Shown piece by piece: positions 1 through 6,652 of a stretch of 8,435 nucleotides of DNA (position 1 is the stretch's first letter; each line of letters begins with the position of its first letter). The stretch comes from JBBSGC01 sp038254525. GTDB taxonomy: Bacteria; Actinomycetota; Actinomycetes; Propionibacteriales; Nocardioidaceae. The notes under the pieces were generated by a model. That model made no database searches, was not told the DNA's origin, and saw only the letters and a list, made by a program, of their open reading frames with translations. Both the position numbers and the translations under genes were made by a program. The stretch spans positions 1 to 8,435 of the forward strand of contig JBBSGC010000085.1 of the NCBI GenBank assembly GCA_038254525.1. The letters run 5' to 3'.

Positions 1-735
1 GAACCGAGGTCGTGGCCGCGGCACCGACCCCTCGAGCGCCCGCACCGAGCGCAGCACCGCATCGAAGCCATAGGAGCCGAGTGCCACGATCACCCGCAAC
101 GACGGCAGCACGAGGCGCAGCTCGGCGAGCAGCCACGGCGCGCAGGTGTCCCGCTCCTCGAGGGTCGGCCGGTTGTCCGGCGGGGCGCACCGCACCGCGG
201 CCACCATCCGGGTGCGCAGCAGCTCCTGGCCGTCGCCGGCGTGCACGCTGGTCGGGCGAGCCGCCAGGCCGACCCGGTGCAGGGCGGCGAACAGCCAGTC
301 CCCCGACCGGTCACCGGTGAAGATCCGCCCCGTGCGGTTGCCGCCGTGCGCGGCCGGCGCCAGGCCGACGATGAGCACGGCCGGTCGCGGGTCGCCCCAC
401 GCGGCGATCGGGCGCCCCCAGTACGGCTGGTCCGCGTACGCCCGGCGCTTGACCACCGCCACGTCCTCCCGCCAGGTGACCAACCGTGGACACGCCGCAC
501 AGACCGAGGACCGGGACTCCAGCTCCGCCAGCGGATCCTCCACGTCACCACAGGCGGCCAGCCGCTCCACATCGGCGGCATCCTGGGCCACGAGCGCACC
601 GGGTCGCGCCGGGTCGTCCGGCCAGCCGGTCCCCGGGGGCACCGGGCTCTCGAACGGCCGGCCGGTCAGCGGATGCGGCAGCGCCACCCGGTCGCCGGAC
701 GGCAGGGCCGGTGGTGGGACGTCGGCGCCCGTCAC
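1..735 (-). CDS. Family 5 (UDGb-type) uracil-DNA glycosylase, 3' end cut by window
   Basis: Base-excision repair enzyme that removes uracil, and in this family other deaminated bases, from DNA. The frame is open from GTG at 735 to the window edge: 245 codons with no stop. The active-site motif GLAPAAHGGNRTGR lies at about residues 124-137 and is the family 5 signature. Four cysteines, Cys79 and Cys82 (CAACPRL), Cys183 (VRCAPPDNRP) and Cys198 (RDTCAPW), match the 4Fe-4S ligands of iron-sulfur UDGs. The HPS-type second motif expected near the C-terminus lies outside the window. The GTG overlaps the ppx stop as GTGA, which suggests translational coupling at the end of the operon. Family assignment is strong from the motif. 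Substrate range is known for the family, not shown here. Confidence 0.93.
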   Translation of the reverse strand, partial: MTGADVPPPALPSGDRVALPHPLTGRPFESPVPPGTGWPDDPARPGALVAQDAADVERLAACGDVEDPLAELESRSSVCAACPRLVTWREDVAVVKRRAYADQPYWGRPIAAWGDPRPAVLIVGLAPAAHGGNRTGRIFTGDRSGDWLFAALHRVGLAARPTSVHAGDGQELLRTRMVAAVRCAPPDNRPTLEERDTCAPWLLAELRLVLPSLRVIVALGSYGFDAVLRSVRALEGSVPRPRPRF

Positions 736-1733
736 GGCGCGACCATCGACCACGCGATGCCGTCGAGGATGTCGTGCTCGCTGACCACAACCCGGTCGTC
801 GGCCAGCGTCGACGCCAACCGGCGCAGCACCCGCTCGAGCACCAGCGCGCCGCCGCCGATCACATCGGCGCGTCCCGGATGCATGAACGGCAGCTCGCGG
901 CGCTGCGCCACCCGCATGTGGAGCAGCGACTCGCAGGTGCTGACCACCTGCTCCAGTGGCAGCTGGGCCCGGTGGATCGCCGTCGAGTCATAGTGGTCGA
1001 GCCGCAAGGCGGCGGCCGCAACGGTGGTGGCGGTCCCCCCGACACCGATCACCGTCCGTGCGCCGGCCAGCCGGACCGTCCCGGCGCCGTCGAGTGCGGC
1101 GTCCACATCGGCCCGCGCCCGCGCCACCTGCCGGGCGGTCGGCGGGTCGTCGAGCAGGTGGCGCTCGGTGAGCCGCACCGAACCGACGTCGAGGGAGACC
1201 AGGGCGAGCACCTCGGGACCGCCGATGCCGGTCGACACGAGCTCGGTGGACCCGCCACCGATGTCGACCACCAGCATGGGAGCAGCCAGCGGGCCGCCGC
1301 TCGGACCGGTCAGCCCGACAAGCGAGCGAGTTGCGCCGTGCGCAGTCAGCCGGGCCTCCTCGGCCCCGTCGATGACCTCCGGTCGCACGCCGAGCCGCTC
1401 GTGGACACCCGCGACGAAGTCGCCGGCGTTACGGGCGTCCCGGGCGGCCGACGTGGCGCAGAAGCGCAGCGGCGGAGCCCCGAGGTCGGCGATCGCCGCT
1501 GCGTACTCCGCGCACGCGACGTAGGTGCGTTCCAGGGCTGCATCGGCGATCCGACCGGTCGAGTCGACGCCCTCGCCGAGCCGGACGATGCGCAGCCGCC
1601 GGTCGAGGTCGCGTTGAGTGCCGCTGGCCGGGTCGAGGTCGGCCACCAGCAGGCGGATCGAGTTGGTGCCGCAGTCGATGGCGGCGACCCGCTCTCTGCC
1701 AGCGCCGACCGCCGGGTCAGACCCGCCCGGCAA
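732..1733 (-). CDS. ppx: Ppx/GppA-family phosphatase (exopolyphosphatase / pppGpp phosphatase)
   Basis: Cytoplasmic ASKHA-fold phosphatase that hydrolyses polyphosphate or guanosine pentaphosphate. The 333 residues fit the short single-module actinobacterial type (Ppx2-like), without the C-terminal HD domain of E. coli Ppx. Visible motifs: phosphate-1 loop AAIDCGTNSIRLLVAD (17-32), catalytic-glutamate region IDGAEEARL (121-129), phosphate-2 loop VVDIGGGSTELV (155-166), VIGVGGTATTVAA (228-240), and the family ending VSEHDILDGIAWSM (317-330). The start is TTG at 1733, preceded by GGGAAGG about 11 nt upstream. No in-frame ATG or GTG was found in the 27 bases just upstream. It overlaps the DUF501 gene by 17 bp and the glycosylase gene by 4 bp, so it sits mid-operon. 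Which substrate it prefers cannot be read from sequence. Confidence 0.93.
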   Translation of the reverse strand: MPGGSDPAVGAGRERVAAIDCGTNSIRLLVADLDPASGTQRDLDRRLRIVRLGEGVDSTGRIADAALERTYVACAEYAAAIADLGAPPLRFCATSAARDARNAGDFVAGVHERLGVRPEVIDGAEEARLTAHGATRSLVGLTGPSGGPLAAPMLVVDIGGGSTELVSTGIGGPEVLALVSLDVGSVRLTERHLLDDPPTARQVARARADVDAALDGAGTVRLAGARTVIGVGGTATTVAAAALRLDHYDSTAIHRAQLPLEQVVSTCESLLHMRVAQRRELPFMHPGRADVIGGGALVLERVLRRLASTLADDRVVVSEHDILDGIAWSMVAP

Positions 1734-2217
1734 CGCACGACCCGCCTTCCCACCAGGACCCGGCCGCCTCGAGCGTCTCGTCGCCGAGCGGGTTCACGCC
1801 GTGGCCGGCGGCCAGCGCGTGCGCGGCCAGCGCGTGCAGGCACTTGACCCGGGACGGCATCCCGCCCGCGGACACGCCGTCGAGCTCGGGCACGTCACCC
1901 AGCCCGGCCCGATCGGCCAGATAAGCCAGGTGCGCCCGCGTCTGGGTGTCCGCGAGGGTCTGATCGACCGCCAGCCGCTCGGTCATCTCCCGCATGGCGC
2001 CGGCAGCCTCGAGACCCCCGACGAGCCCGGCCAACCGCGGGCACGTGAGGTAGTACGTGGTGGGAAACGGCGTGCCGTCGGGCAGCCGCGGCTCGGTCGT
2101 CACGACGTCGGGCCACCCACAGGGGCAGCGGTGCGCCACGCCCACCACCCCACGTGGCGGGCGGCCGAGCTGCGCCTCGACGGCAGCCAGGTCGGCCTGC
2201 GTCACCGGATCGGTCAT
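1717..2217 (-). CDS. DUF501 family protein
   Basis: Small cytoplasmic protein of unknown function, 166 residues, resembling M. tuberculosis Rv1025, which occupies the same place between divIC-like and ppx genes. Conserved-looking blocks are the N-terminal DPVTQADLAAVEAQLGRPPR, the segment LPDGTPFPTTYYLTCPRL (45-62), and SAGGMPSRVKCLHALAAHAL (117-136) followed by GVNPLGDETL. Cysteines 31, 33, 59 and 126, with His30, His128 and His133, could form a metal or iron-sulfur site; this is inference. No signal peptide or membrane helix is seen. I chose ATG at 2217 because the family N-terminus begins there. A GTG at 2235 is in frame and overlaps the divIC stop as GTGA, so a start six codons earlier is possible. 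Confidence 0.88.
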   Translation of the reverse strand: MTDPVTQADLAAVEAQLGRPPRGVVGVAHRCPCGWPDVVTTEPRLPDGTPFPTTYYLTCPRLAGLVGGLEAAGAMREMTERLAVDQTLADTQTRAHLAYLADRAGLGDVPELDGVSAGGMPSRVKCLHALAAHALAAGHGVNPLGDETLEAAGSWWEGGSCVAGRV

Positions 2218-2231
2218 CGGGCCGCCGAGCC

Positions 2232-3050
2232 TCACCGGCCGACCAGCGAAGGCGCCCCGCCCCGGGCGCCAGGTGACTTGGCGCCCGGTGGCTTGGTGCC
2301 GTGCGACTTGGTGCCGTGCGACTTGGCGCCCGGTGACTTGGTGCCGTGCGACTTGGCGCCTCCGATGACGCCGCGCGGACCGGCCGGCTTGATCACCGTG
2401 TGCGCTTCCGGCGGCGCGGGCTTGCCGGCCGAGCCGGGAGGTGGTTGCCCGGCAGCGGTGATGGATCCCCAGAGCGCGACGTACCAGTCCGCGGGCGCGG
2501 CCGGCGCCGCAGCGGGTGGGGCCGCCGACAACGTGTTGTCGCCGAGCGGGGAGCCGTCGGCGCCGAGCACCGTGTAGCCGACCTCACCCGGCAGCACCCA
2601 GCCGAGCCGGCTGCGCGCCTGCTGCGCGATGTAGGCGTCGTCGTGCCAGCGTTGCTTGCTCAGCGCCAGGTCGCCGATCCGGGCCGTCGTGAGCGCGATG
2701 TCGGCCCGGGCGGCGGAGATCTCCTGCCGTTGCTCGAGCCAAGCCCGCAGGCTCGAGGCGTAGGAGATGACCAGGACCAACACGACCAGGGCCAGCACAG
2801 CCGCCCGTCCGGTCGGTCGCGCCCGCGCCGGCGACTCGCTCGCCTCCGCGGCCGGGATCGACTTCCGGCGGGCCGTGGCACCGACCGGCCGGCCGACCGT
2901 CGGCCGGGTGGCCGGGCGGGCAGTTGCGCCGCGTGCGGAGGCCGAGCGTGCGGAGGCCGAGCGTGCGGAGGCCGAGCGTGCGGAGGCCCCTCGAGCACCT
3001 CGTGGGCTCGGGACCGAACCGCGGGGTGGGGGACGACGCGTCGACGGCAC
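2232..3050 (-). CDS. divIC: Septum formation initiator, DivIC/FtsB family, with repeat-bearing tails
   Basis: Bitopic division protein expected to act at the septum with FtsQ/FtsL-type partners. Order in 272 residues: a basic Ser/Ala/Arg-rich cytoplasmic tail (1-80), one membrane helix VLALVVLVLVISYASSL (85-101), a coiled-coil-like stretch (102-135), then the DivIC motif region with YIAQQARSRLGWVLPGEVGY (140-159). An Ala/Pro linker, DWYVALWGSI (188-197), and a Lys/Gly/His/Pro-rich tail (232-264) follow. The GTG start has a clean GGGAGG 7 nt upstream (3058-3063), inside the 15-bp gap after enolase. The core matches the actinobacterial Rv1024-like family. Both tails are built on 15-bp tandem repeats, listed separately. 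FtsB and DivIC are hard to tell apart by sequence, so the symbol is tentative. Confidence 0.9.
   Translation of the reverse strand: MPSTRRPPPRGSVPSPRGARGASARSASARSASARSASARGATARPATRPTVGRPVGATARRKSIPAAEASESPARARPTGRAAVLALVVLVLVISYASSLRAWLEQRQEISAARADIALTTARIGDLALSKQRWHDDAYIAQQARSRLGWVLPGEVGYTVLGADGSPLGDNTLSAAPPAAAPAAPADWYVALWGSITAAGQPPPGSAGKPAPPEAHTVIKPAGPRGVIGGAKSHGTKSPGAKSHGTKSHGTKPPGAKSPGARGGAPSLVGR
2275..2364 (-). repeat. 15-bp tandem repeat encoding Lys-rich pentapeptides
   Basis: Six consecutive 15-bp units lie in the 3' end of the divIC-like gene. On the plus strand the units are GACTTGGTGCCGTGC-type or GACTTGGCGCCCGGT-type in mixed order; the second begins GGCTTG and the last diverges after GACTTGGCGCC. 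They encode alternating K(S)HGT and K(S/P)PGA pentapeptides near residues 231-262. The 15-bp period keeps the reading frame, so copy number can change without breaking the gene. Confidence 0.9.
2931..2988 (-). repeat. 15-bp tandem repeat encoding SASAR pentapeptides
   Basis: Three perfect copies of GCGTGCGGAGGCCGA (plus strand) at 2931-2975 are followed by a fourth that matches for 13 bases. On the coding strand they encode repeated SASAR units at about residues 21-40 of the divIC product, in its predicted cytoplasmic disordered tail. Perfect identity between copies points to recent expansion. Confidence 0.92.
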
Positions 3051-3065
3051 GCAGAGACCTCCCGC

Positions 3066-4355
3066 TCAGCCGCGCGCGCGCAGCCGGGGGAACGCCGTCG
3101 CGCCGGCGTAGCGGGCGGCGTCGTCGAGCAGCTCCTCGATCCGCAGCAGCTGGTTGTATTTGGCAACCCGCTCCGAGCGGGCCGGTGCGCCGGTCTTGAG
3201 CTGGCCGCAGTTGGTCGCCACGGCGAGGTCGGCGAGCGTGGTGTCCTCGGTCTCCCCCGACCGGTGGCTGAACATCGTCCGGAACCCGGCGCGGTGCGCG
3301 AGGTCCACCGCGTCCAGCGTCTCGGTCAGCGTGCCGATCTGGTTGACCTTGACCAGCAGGGCGTTGGCGCTCGACTCGGCGATCCCGCGCTGCAGCCGCT
3401 CGACGTTGGTGACGAAGATGTCGTCGCCGACCACCTGCACGCGGTCGCCGAGCTCTGCGGTGATCGCCGACCAGCCCGCCCAGTCCTGCTCGCCGAGCGG
3501 GTCCTCGATCGAGACGATCGGGTACGCGTCGACCAGCTCCGCGTAGTAGGCGATCAGCTCCTCAGCCGTACGCGGGTTGCCCTCAAAGGTGTAGGACCCG
3601 GACTCACCGTGCTGGAACTCGGTGGCGGCCGCGTCGAAGGCGAGCGCGATGTCGCGGCCGAGGGTGAGCCCGGTCGCGTCGACGGCGGCCGCGATCAGGT
3701 CCAGCGCCTCGCGGTTCGAAGGCAGGTCGGGGGCGAAGCCGCCCTCGTCACCGAGTCCGGTGGCCAGCCCGCGTTGTCTCAGCACCGACTTCAGTGCGTG
3801 GTAGACCTCGACGCCGTAGCGCAACGCCTCGCTGAAGCTCGGTGCGCCGATCGGGGCGACCATGAACTCCTGAATGTCCACGCTGGTGTCGGCGTGCGCG
3901 CCGCCGTTGAGGATGTTCATCATCGGCACTGGGAGCAGGTGCGCGTTGGTGCCCCCGACGTAGCGGAACAGCGGCAGCCCGGCCGACTCGGCGGCGGCCC
4001 TGGCCACCGCCAGCGAGACCCCGAGGACCGCGTTCGCGCCGAGCCGAGCCTTGGTCGGCGTGCCGTCCAGGTCGCACAGCGCCGCATCGAGGAGCCGCTG
4101 CTCCTCGGCGTCGTAGCCGACCAGCTCGGGGCCGATCTGGTCCAGCACGACGGTGACGGCCTTGAGCACGCCCTTGCCGCCGTAGCGCTCACCGCCGTCG
4201 CGCAGCTCGGCTGCCTCGAAAGCGCCGGTCGAGGCACCCGACGGCACCGCGGCGCGCCCCACGACGCCGTCGTCCAGGGCCACCTCGACCTCCAGGGTCG
4301 GGTTGCCGCGCGAGTCGAGGATCTCCCGGGCGACGACCGCTTCGATGGTTGCCAC
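3066..4355 (-). CDS. eno: Enolase (phosphopyruvate hydratase)
   Basis: Glycolytic enzyme converting 2-phosphoglycerate to phosphoenolpyruvate; a cytoplasmic Mg-dependent enzyme. With GTG at 4355 it has 429 residues, the usual bacterial length. Markers: EILDSRGNPTLEVEV (11-25), the mobile loop PSGASTGAFEA (38-48), GGAHADTSVDIQEFM (151-165), GDEGGFAPDL with Glu204, metal ligands Asp241, Glu284 (SIEDP) and Asp311 (GDDIFVTN), Lys336 in VKVNQIGTLTET, the signature MFSHRSGETEDTT (361-373), and Lys387 in CGQLKTGAPARS. All key residues are present. The start is set by homology and by AAGGAG 10 nt upstream; a GTG 26 codons earlier adds an unrelated Arg-rich leader. First gene of the eno-divIC-DUF501-ppx-glycosylase run. 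Confidence 0.98.
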   Translation of the reverse strand: MATIEAVVAREILDSRGNPTLEVEVALDDGVVGRAAVPSGASTGAFEAAELRDGGERYGGKGVLKAVTVVLDQIGPELVGYDAEEQRLLDAALCDLDGTPTKARLGANAVLGVSLAVARAAAESAGLPLFRYVGGTNAHLLPVPMMNILNGGAHADTSVDIQEFMVAPIGAPSFSEALRYGVEVYHALKSVLRQRGLATGLGDEGGFAPDLPSNREALDLIAAAVDATGLTLGRDIALAFDAAATEFQHGESGSYTFEGNPRTAEELIAYYAELVDAYPIVSIEDPLGEQDWAGWSAITAELGDRVQVVGDDIFVTNVERLQRGIAESSANALLVKVNQIGTLTETLDAVDLAHRAGFRTMFSHRSGETEDTTLADLAVATNCGQLKTGAPARSERVAKYNQLLRIEELLDDAARYAGATAFPRLRARG

Positions 4356-4365
4356 TGTCCAGCTG

Positions 4366-4371
4366 CTCCTT
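4366..4371 (-). promoter_or_regulatory. Ribosome binding site fixing the eno start
   Basis: AAGGAG on the minus strand, 10 nt before GTG at 4355. It supports this start over the longer in-frame GTG at 4433, which would add 26 residues not seen in enolases. Confidence 0.75.
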
Positions 4372-4451
4372 GAGGCCGCACCGCGCAGACGCCGCACGCT
4401 CGTCGGTGGTCGTGGCGAGGCGTGCTCCGGCACCCCGCCCCTGGTCGGTCA

Positions 4452-4457
4452 ACCCTA
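4452..4457 (-). promoter_or_regulatory. Candidate -10 element for eno operon
   Basis: TAGGGT on the minus strand, about 97 bp upstream of the eno GTG, within the 212-bp gap after mazG. It fits the actinobacterial TANNNT -10 pattern. No convincing -35 hexamer is seen at 16-18 bp. The implied 5' leader would be roughly 90 nt. The call rests on position and one hexamer only. Confidence 0.3.
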
Positions 4458-4523
4458 ACCGCGCCCGGCGGTCGAACGACGGCACGGCTCGCCCCGCGCT
4501 CGGGTCCTCAGAACGGCCCGCGG

Positions 4524-4563
4524 CAACCACCGATGCCCGCGATCCGTGACTTCCGCGTGGTTG
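4524..4563 (-). other. Inverted repeat just after mazG, possible terminator or processing site
   Basis: A perfect 7-bp inverted repeat, CAACCAC at 4524-4530 and GTGGTTG at 4557-4563, separated by 26 bp. It begins four bases past the mazG stop codon. No T-run follows on the minus strand, so it is not a classical intrinsic terminator. It could end the lipoprotein-mazG transcript or be chance in GC-rich sequence. Confidence 0.3.
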
Positions 4564-4567
4564 ACGC

Positions 4568-5545
4568 TCAGCCGCCTTCGTGGCCGTCCAGCTCTAGCTC
4601 GCGTACGGCAGCTTCGTAGCCGGTGACGGCGGCGCGCAGCGCCGACTCGGGGTCGACGCCTTGTCGACGGGCCGCCCGGACCGCATCGAGCAGTGTCGAG
4701 CCCACGCGGGCCAGCGGTGAGTCGTCGCCCTGCCACTGCGCGTCGAGACCGGCCGCGGCCGCGCGGGCGAGCACCTTGTCGGCCCTGGCCAGAGCGGGCA
4801 GCGCGGCGGGGATGCCGTCGAGCAACGACCCGCGCTGCTTCTCGGCGGCCTTGATCGACTCCCAGTTCGCCTCGACAGTCGCTGCGTCGGCGGCTTCGAC
4901 CGTGCCGAAGACGTGCGGGTGCCGGCGCACCAGCTTGTCGACGATGCCGGCGGCCACGTCGTCGATGTCCCAGGGTGCGTCCGGGTCCTCAGCGGCGAGG
5001 CGGGCGTGGAAGACGACCTGCAGCAGCAGGTCGCCGAGCTCCTCGCGCAGGTGCACCGCGTCGGCGCGGTCGATGGCCTCGAGCGTCTCGTAGGCCTCCT
5101 CCAGCAGGTAGCGGGCGAGGCTCTCGTGGGTCTGCTCGCGGTCCCACGGACACTGCGTGCGCAGGCGGTCCATGACCTCGACCAGGTCGAGCAGCCGACT
5201 GCCCGGGAGGTCGTGGGAGGCGTGGACCACCTCCAGCGTCGTGCCCGCCAGACCGCCGCCGACCAGCTGCGCCGCAAAGGCCTGGGCCCAGCCGGGGTCG
5301 TCGACCGGGGCGAGCCAGACCACGCTGGCATCACCAGCGGCCGGCAGCTGGGCGGCCAACCGCTCCGGGCGGTCGTCGGCGAGGACCTGGACGTCGATCC
5401 CCACCGCGGACAGCTCGGCCACCAGCGGATGTGAGCTCGACCCGCACACCACCACCTCGGCACCGCTGAGCAGCTGCCACGCCCGCGCGCTCAGCAGGCC
5501 GGGCACTACCCGCGGACTGGTGACCAGCAGGCACAAGGAGGTCAC
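4568..5545 (-). CDS. mazG: MazG-family nucleoside triphosphate pyrophosphohydrolase
   Basis: House-cleaning enzyme that hydrolyses NTPs, often damaged or surplus ones, to NMP and pyrophosphate. Its 325 residues are close to the M. tuberculosis MazG length. The MazG domain starts near 120 (VEVMDRLRTQCPWDREQTHESL). It carries the metal-binding EExxE at Glu149, Glu150 and Glu153 (LLEEAYETL) and the second acidic set EELGD (168-172), followed by FHARLAAE. A weaker second helical segment follows, RRQGVDPESALRAAVTGYEA (293-312), resembling a worn MazG C-terminal repeat. Residues 1-56 resemble the opening of tetrapyrrole methylases (see findings). The GTG start lacks a well-spaced Shine-Dalgarno; the nearest, GGCAGG, is only 2 nt away. 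It lies 31 bp after the lipoprotein gene, so they are probably co-transcribed. Confidence 0.95.
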   Translation of the reverse strand: MTSLCLLVTSPRVVPGLLSARAWQLLSGAEVVVCGSSSHPLVAELSAVGIDVQVLADDRPERLAAQLPAAGDASVVWLAPVDDPGWAQAFAAQLVGGGLAGTTLEVVHASHDLPGSRLLDLVEVMDRLRTQCPWDREQTHESLARYLLEEAYETLEAIDRADAVHLREELGDLLLQVVFHARLAAEDPDAPWDIDDVAAGIVDKLVRRHPHVFGTVEAADAATVEANWESIKAAEKQRGSLLDGIPAALPALARADKVLARAAAAGLDAQWQGDDSPLARVGSTLLDAVRAARRQGVDPESALRAAVTGYEAAVRELELDGHEGG

Positions 5546-5576
5546 GACCTGCCGTTCGTCTTGGGGGCCGGCCGGA

Positions 5577-6278
5577 TCAGGCGCCGCAGGTCTGCTCGGC
5601 CGGCAGGGCGGCGACCGCCTTGCTGAGTGCCGGGTCCGCGGTCGGAATCACCGCGCCGTCGGACACCGCCACCGAAAGCGAACCGGAGCGGTCGACCGAG
5701 CCCAGGTCCGACGACAGGCCGATCCGCGGATCGATCGAGATGTCCACGCTTTTGGCGAAGTTCGCGACGTAGGAGCGGCCGATGCGCTGGGCATCGGTCG
5801 GGTTGGTGCCCTTCGGCATCGTCTGCCCGATCTCGGTGAGCAGCAACGACGTCTCCTTGCTCTTGGTGACCAAGGCGAGGAAGTCCGCAGCATCGGTGCT
5901 GCTGAGGTCGTTGGTTACCACCTCGTACTGCTTGGGGTCGACCGCGTAGTCCGCGGGCGCCGGCAGACTGACGCCGACCTGCTGGGCGGCCAGCTCAGTC
6001 AGCCTGTTCTGCACCAGCGCTCCGACGACGTAGGCACGCGCCCCCTGCGCGGCGGTGACGGTGTTGGCCTGCCCGTTGGCCACGGCGATCAGCGGCAGCG
6101 CCTTGCAGAAGGCGTGGGTGTACGCATCGGCCTGCCCCATCGAGATGCGGTAGCCGGCGACGTCCGCGGCGGCACCGGGATGGATGTCGCCGCACGCGCC
6201 GAGCAGCGCCACCCCGACGCAGGCGGCCAGCGCCTGGGACCGCCGGCGTCGGCTGCTACTGCGGGACCCAAGCCTCAC
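5577..6278 (-). CDS. SurA_N-type lipoprotein, exported
   Basis: Membrane-anchored extracytoplasmic protein of 233 residues, likely chaperone-like. The start GTG at 6278 is backed by GGGAGG 6 nt upstream (6285-6290). An Arg-rich n-region (RLGSRSSSRRRRSQ) is followed by a hydrophobic stretch and lipobox LGAC with Cys29 as lipidation site. The mature part opens with ADVAGYRISMGQADAY (38-53), the pattern of SurA N-terminal domains, and is helical and Ala/Gln/Leu-rich after that. No PPIase (rotamase) domain is seen and there is little room for one. Cys58 and Cys231 could form a disulfide outside the membrane. Position beside mazG and near mfd is typical of actinobacteria. The exact function is unknown; the family call rests on the N-terminal pattern and context. 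Confidence 0.85.
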   Translation of the reverse strand: MRLGSRSSSRRRRSQALAACVGVALLGACGDIHPGAAADVAGYRISMGQADAYTHAFCKALPLIAVANGQANTVTAAQGARAYVVGALVQNRLTELAAQQVGVSLPAPADYAVDPKQYEVVTNDLSSTDAADFLALVTKSKETSLLLTEIGQTMPKGTNPTDAQRIGRSYVANFAKSVDISIDPRIGLSSDLGSVDRSGSLSVAVSDGAVIPTADPALSKAVAALPAEQTCGA

Positions 6279-6284
6279 GGTCGC

Positions 6285-6290
6285 CCTCCC
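6285..6290 (-). promoter_or_regulatory. Ribosome binding site fixing the lipoprotein start
   Basis: GGGAGG on the minus strand, 6 nt before GTG at 6278. It places the start directly before the signal peptide. The frame stays open 60 codons further up, but that part is Cys/Arg/Ser-rich and would bury the signal peptide. Confidence 0.75.
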
Positions 6291-6314
6291 GGTCGCCGAA
6301 CATACGGCCCGGGA

Positions 6315-6320
6315 ATCGTA
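6315..6320 (-). promoter_or_regulatory. Candidate -10 element for lipoprotein-mazG
   Basis: TACGAT on the minus strand, preceded by GGG, with a predicted transcript start about 30 nt before the GTG. It fits the TANNNT consensus of actinobacterial housekeeping promoters. The -35 region is poor (GTGCGA-like at 19 bp). It suggests that this pair of genes has its own promoter, separate from mfd. Confidence 0.4.
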
Positions 6321-6560
6321 CCCACCCCTCGACGTGACCTCGCACTTCGGGTGGAAGCGCCACGATGTCCGGTCGCTGGAGGGAATTGCGTTTGGCGGCT
6401 CGTCCCTGAATAAGCAGATGGAACTGCCAACCCGACAACGGCAGCCACGGACTTGCAAGGCAAGCCGATCCCTTGCGATCTACCGTCTGGCATTCCGCCG
6501 GCGGCCCGTCAAAAGGTTCGCTAGCCGGTTGACCTCGCCGGCGCGGTTGGATAGGTGGCT

Positions 6561-6577
6561 GGTCCGCCAAGCGGACC
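6561..6577. repeat. Perfect 7-bp hairpin with CAA loop
   Basis: GGTCCGC, CAA, GCGGACC. A very stable GC-rich stem with a three-base loop, in the non-coding region. No T-run follows on either strand. It may be a Rho-independent terminator lacking a U-tract, a protein site, or part of a larger RNA. Confidence 0.7.
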
Positions 6578-6652
6578 GCAGTGGCGATCACCTGTCAGCG
6601 CGGATCTGCGAGCTGTCGACTGGCCCTGAAGGGGCCTACCGGCGCTACTGCG

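Noticed and set aside
486..1847. Plus-strand open frame of 453 codons
   Set aside because: It runs opposite ppx, whose protein has all family motifs. The product is Arg/Pro/His-rich low-complexity, typical of antisense frames in high-GC DNA.
2931..2988. CRISPR-like array
   Set aside because: The 15-bp units are directly adjacent with no spacers, stay in frame and lie inside a coding gene.
2346..4373. Plus-strand open frame of 675 codons
   Set aside because: It lies opposite enolase and the divIC-like gene, with no recognisable domain and Arg/Gly/Val-rich composition. Stop codons are rare in this frame because of GC content.
4356..4433. Longer enolase start at GTG 4433
   Set aside because: The extra 26 residues are Arg/Ser/Pro-rich and not part of enolases. 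A good ribosome site precedes the GTG at 4355.
5157..6413. Plus-strand open frame of 418 codons
   Set aside because: Antisense to mazG and the lipoprotein gene, both well supported. No domain is recognisable.
6279..6458. Longer lipoprotein start at 6458
   Set aside because: It would place 60 residues before the signal peptide. A strong GGGAGG supports the GTG at 6278.
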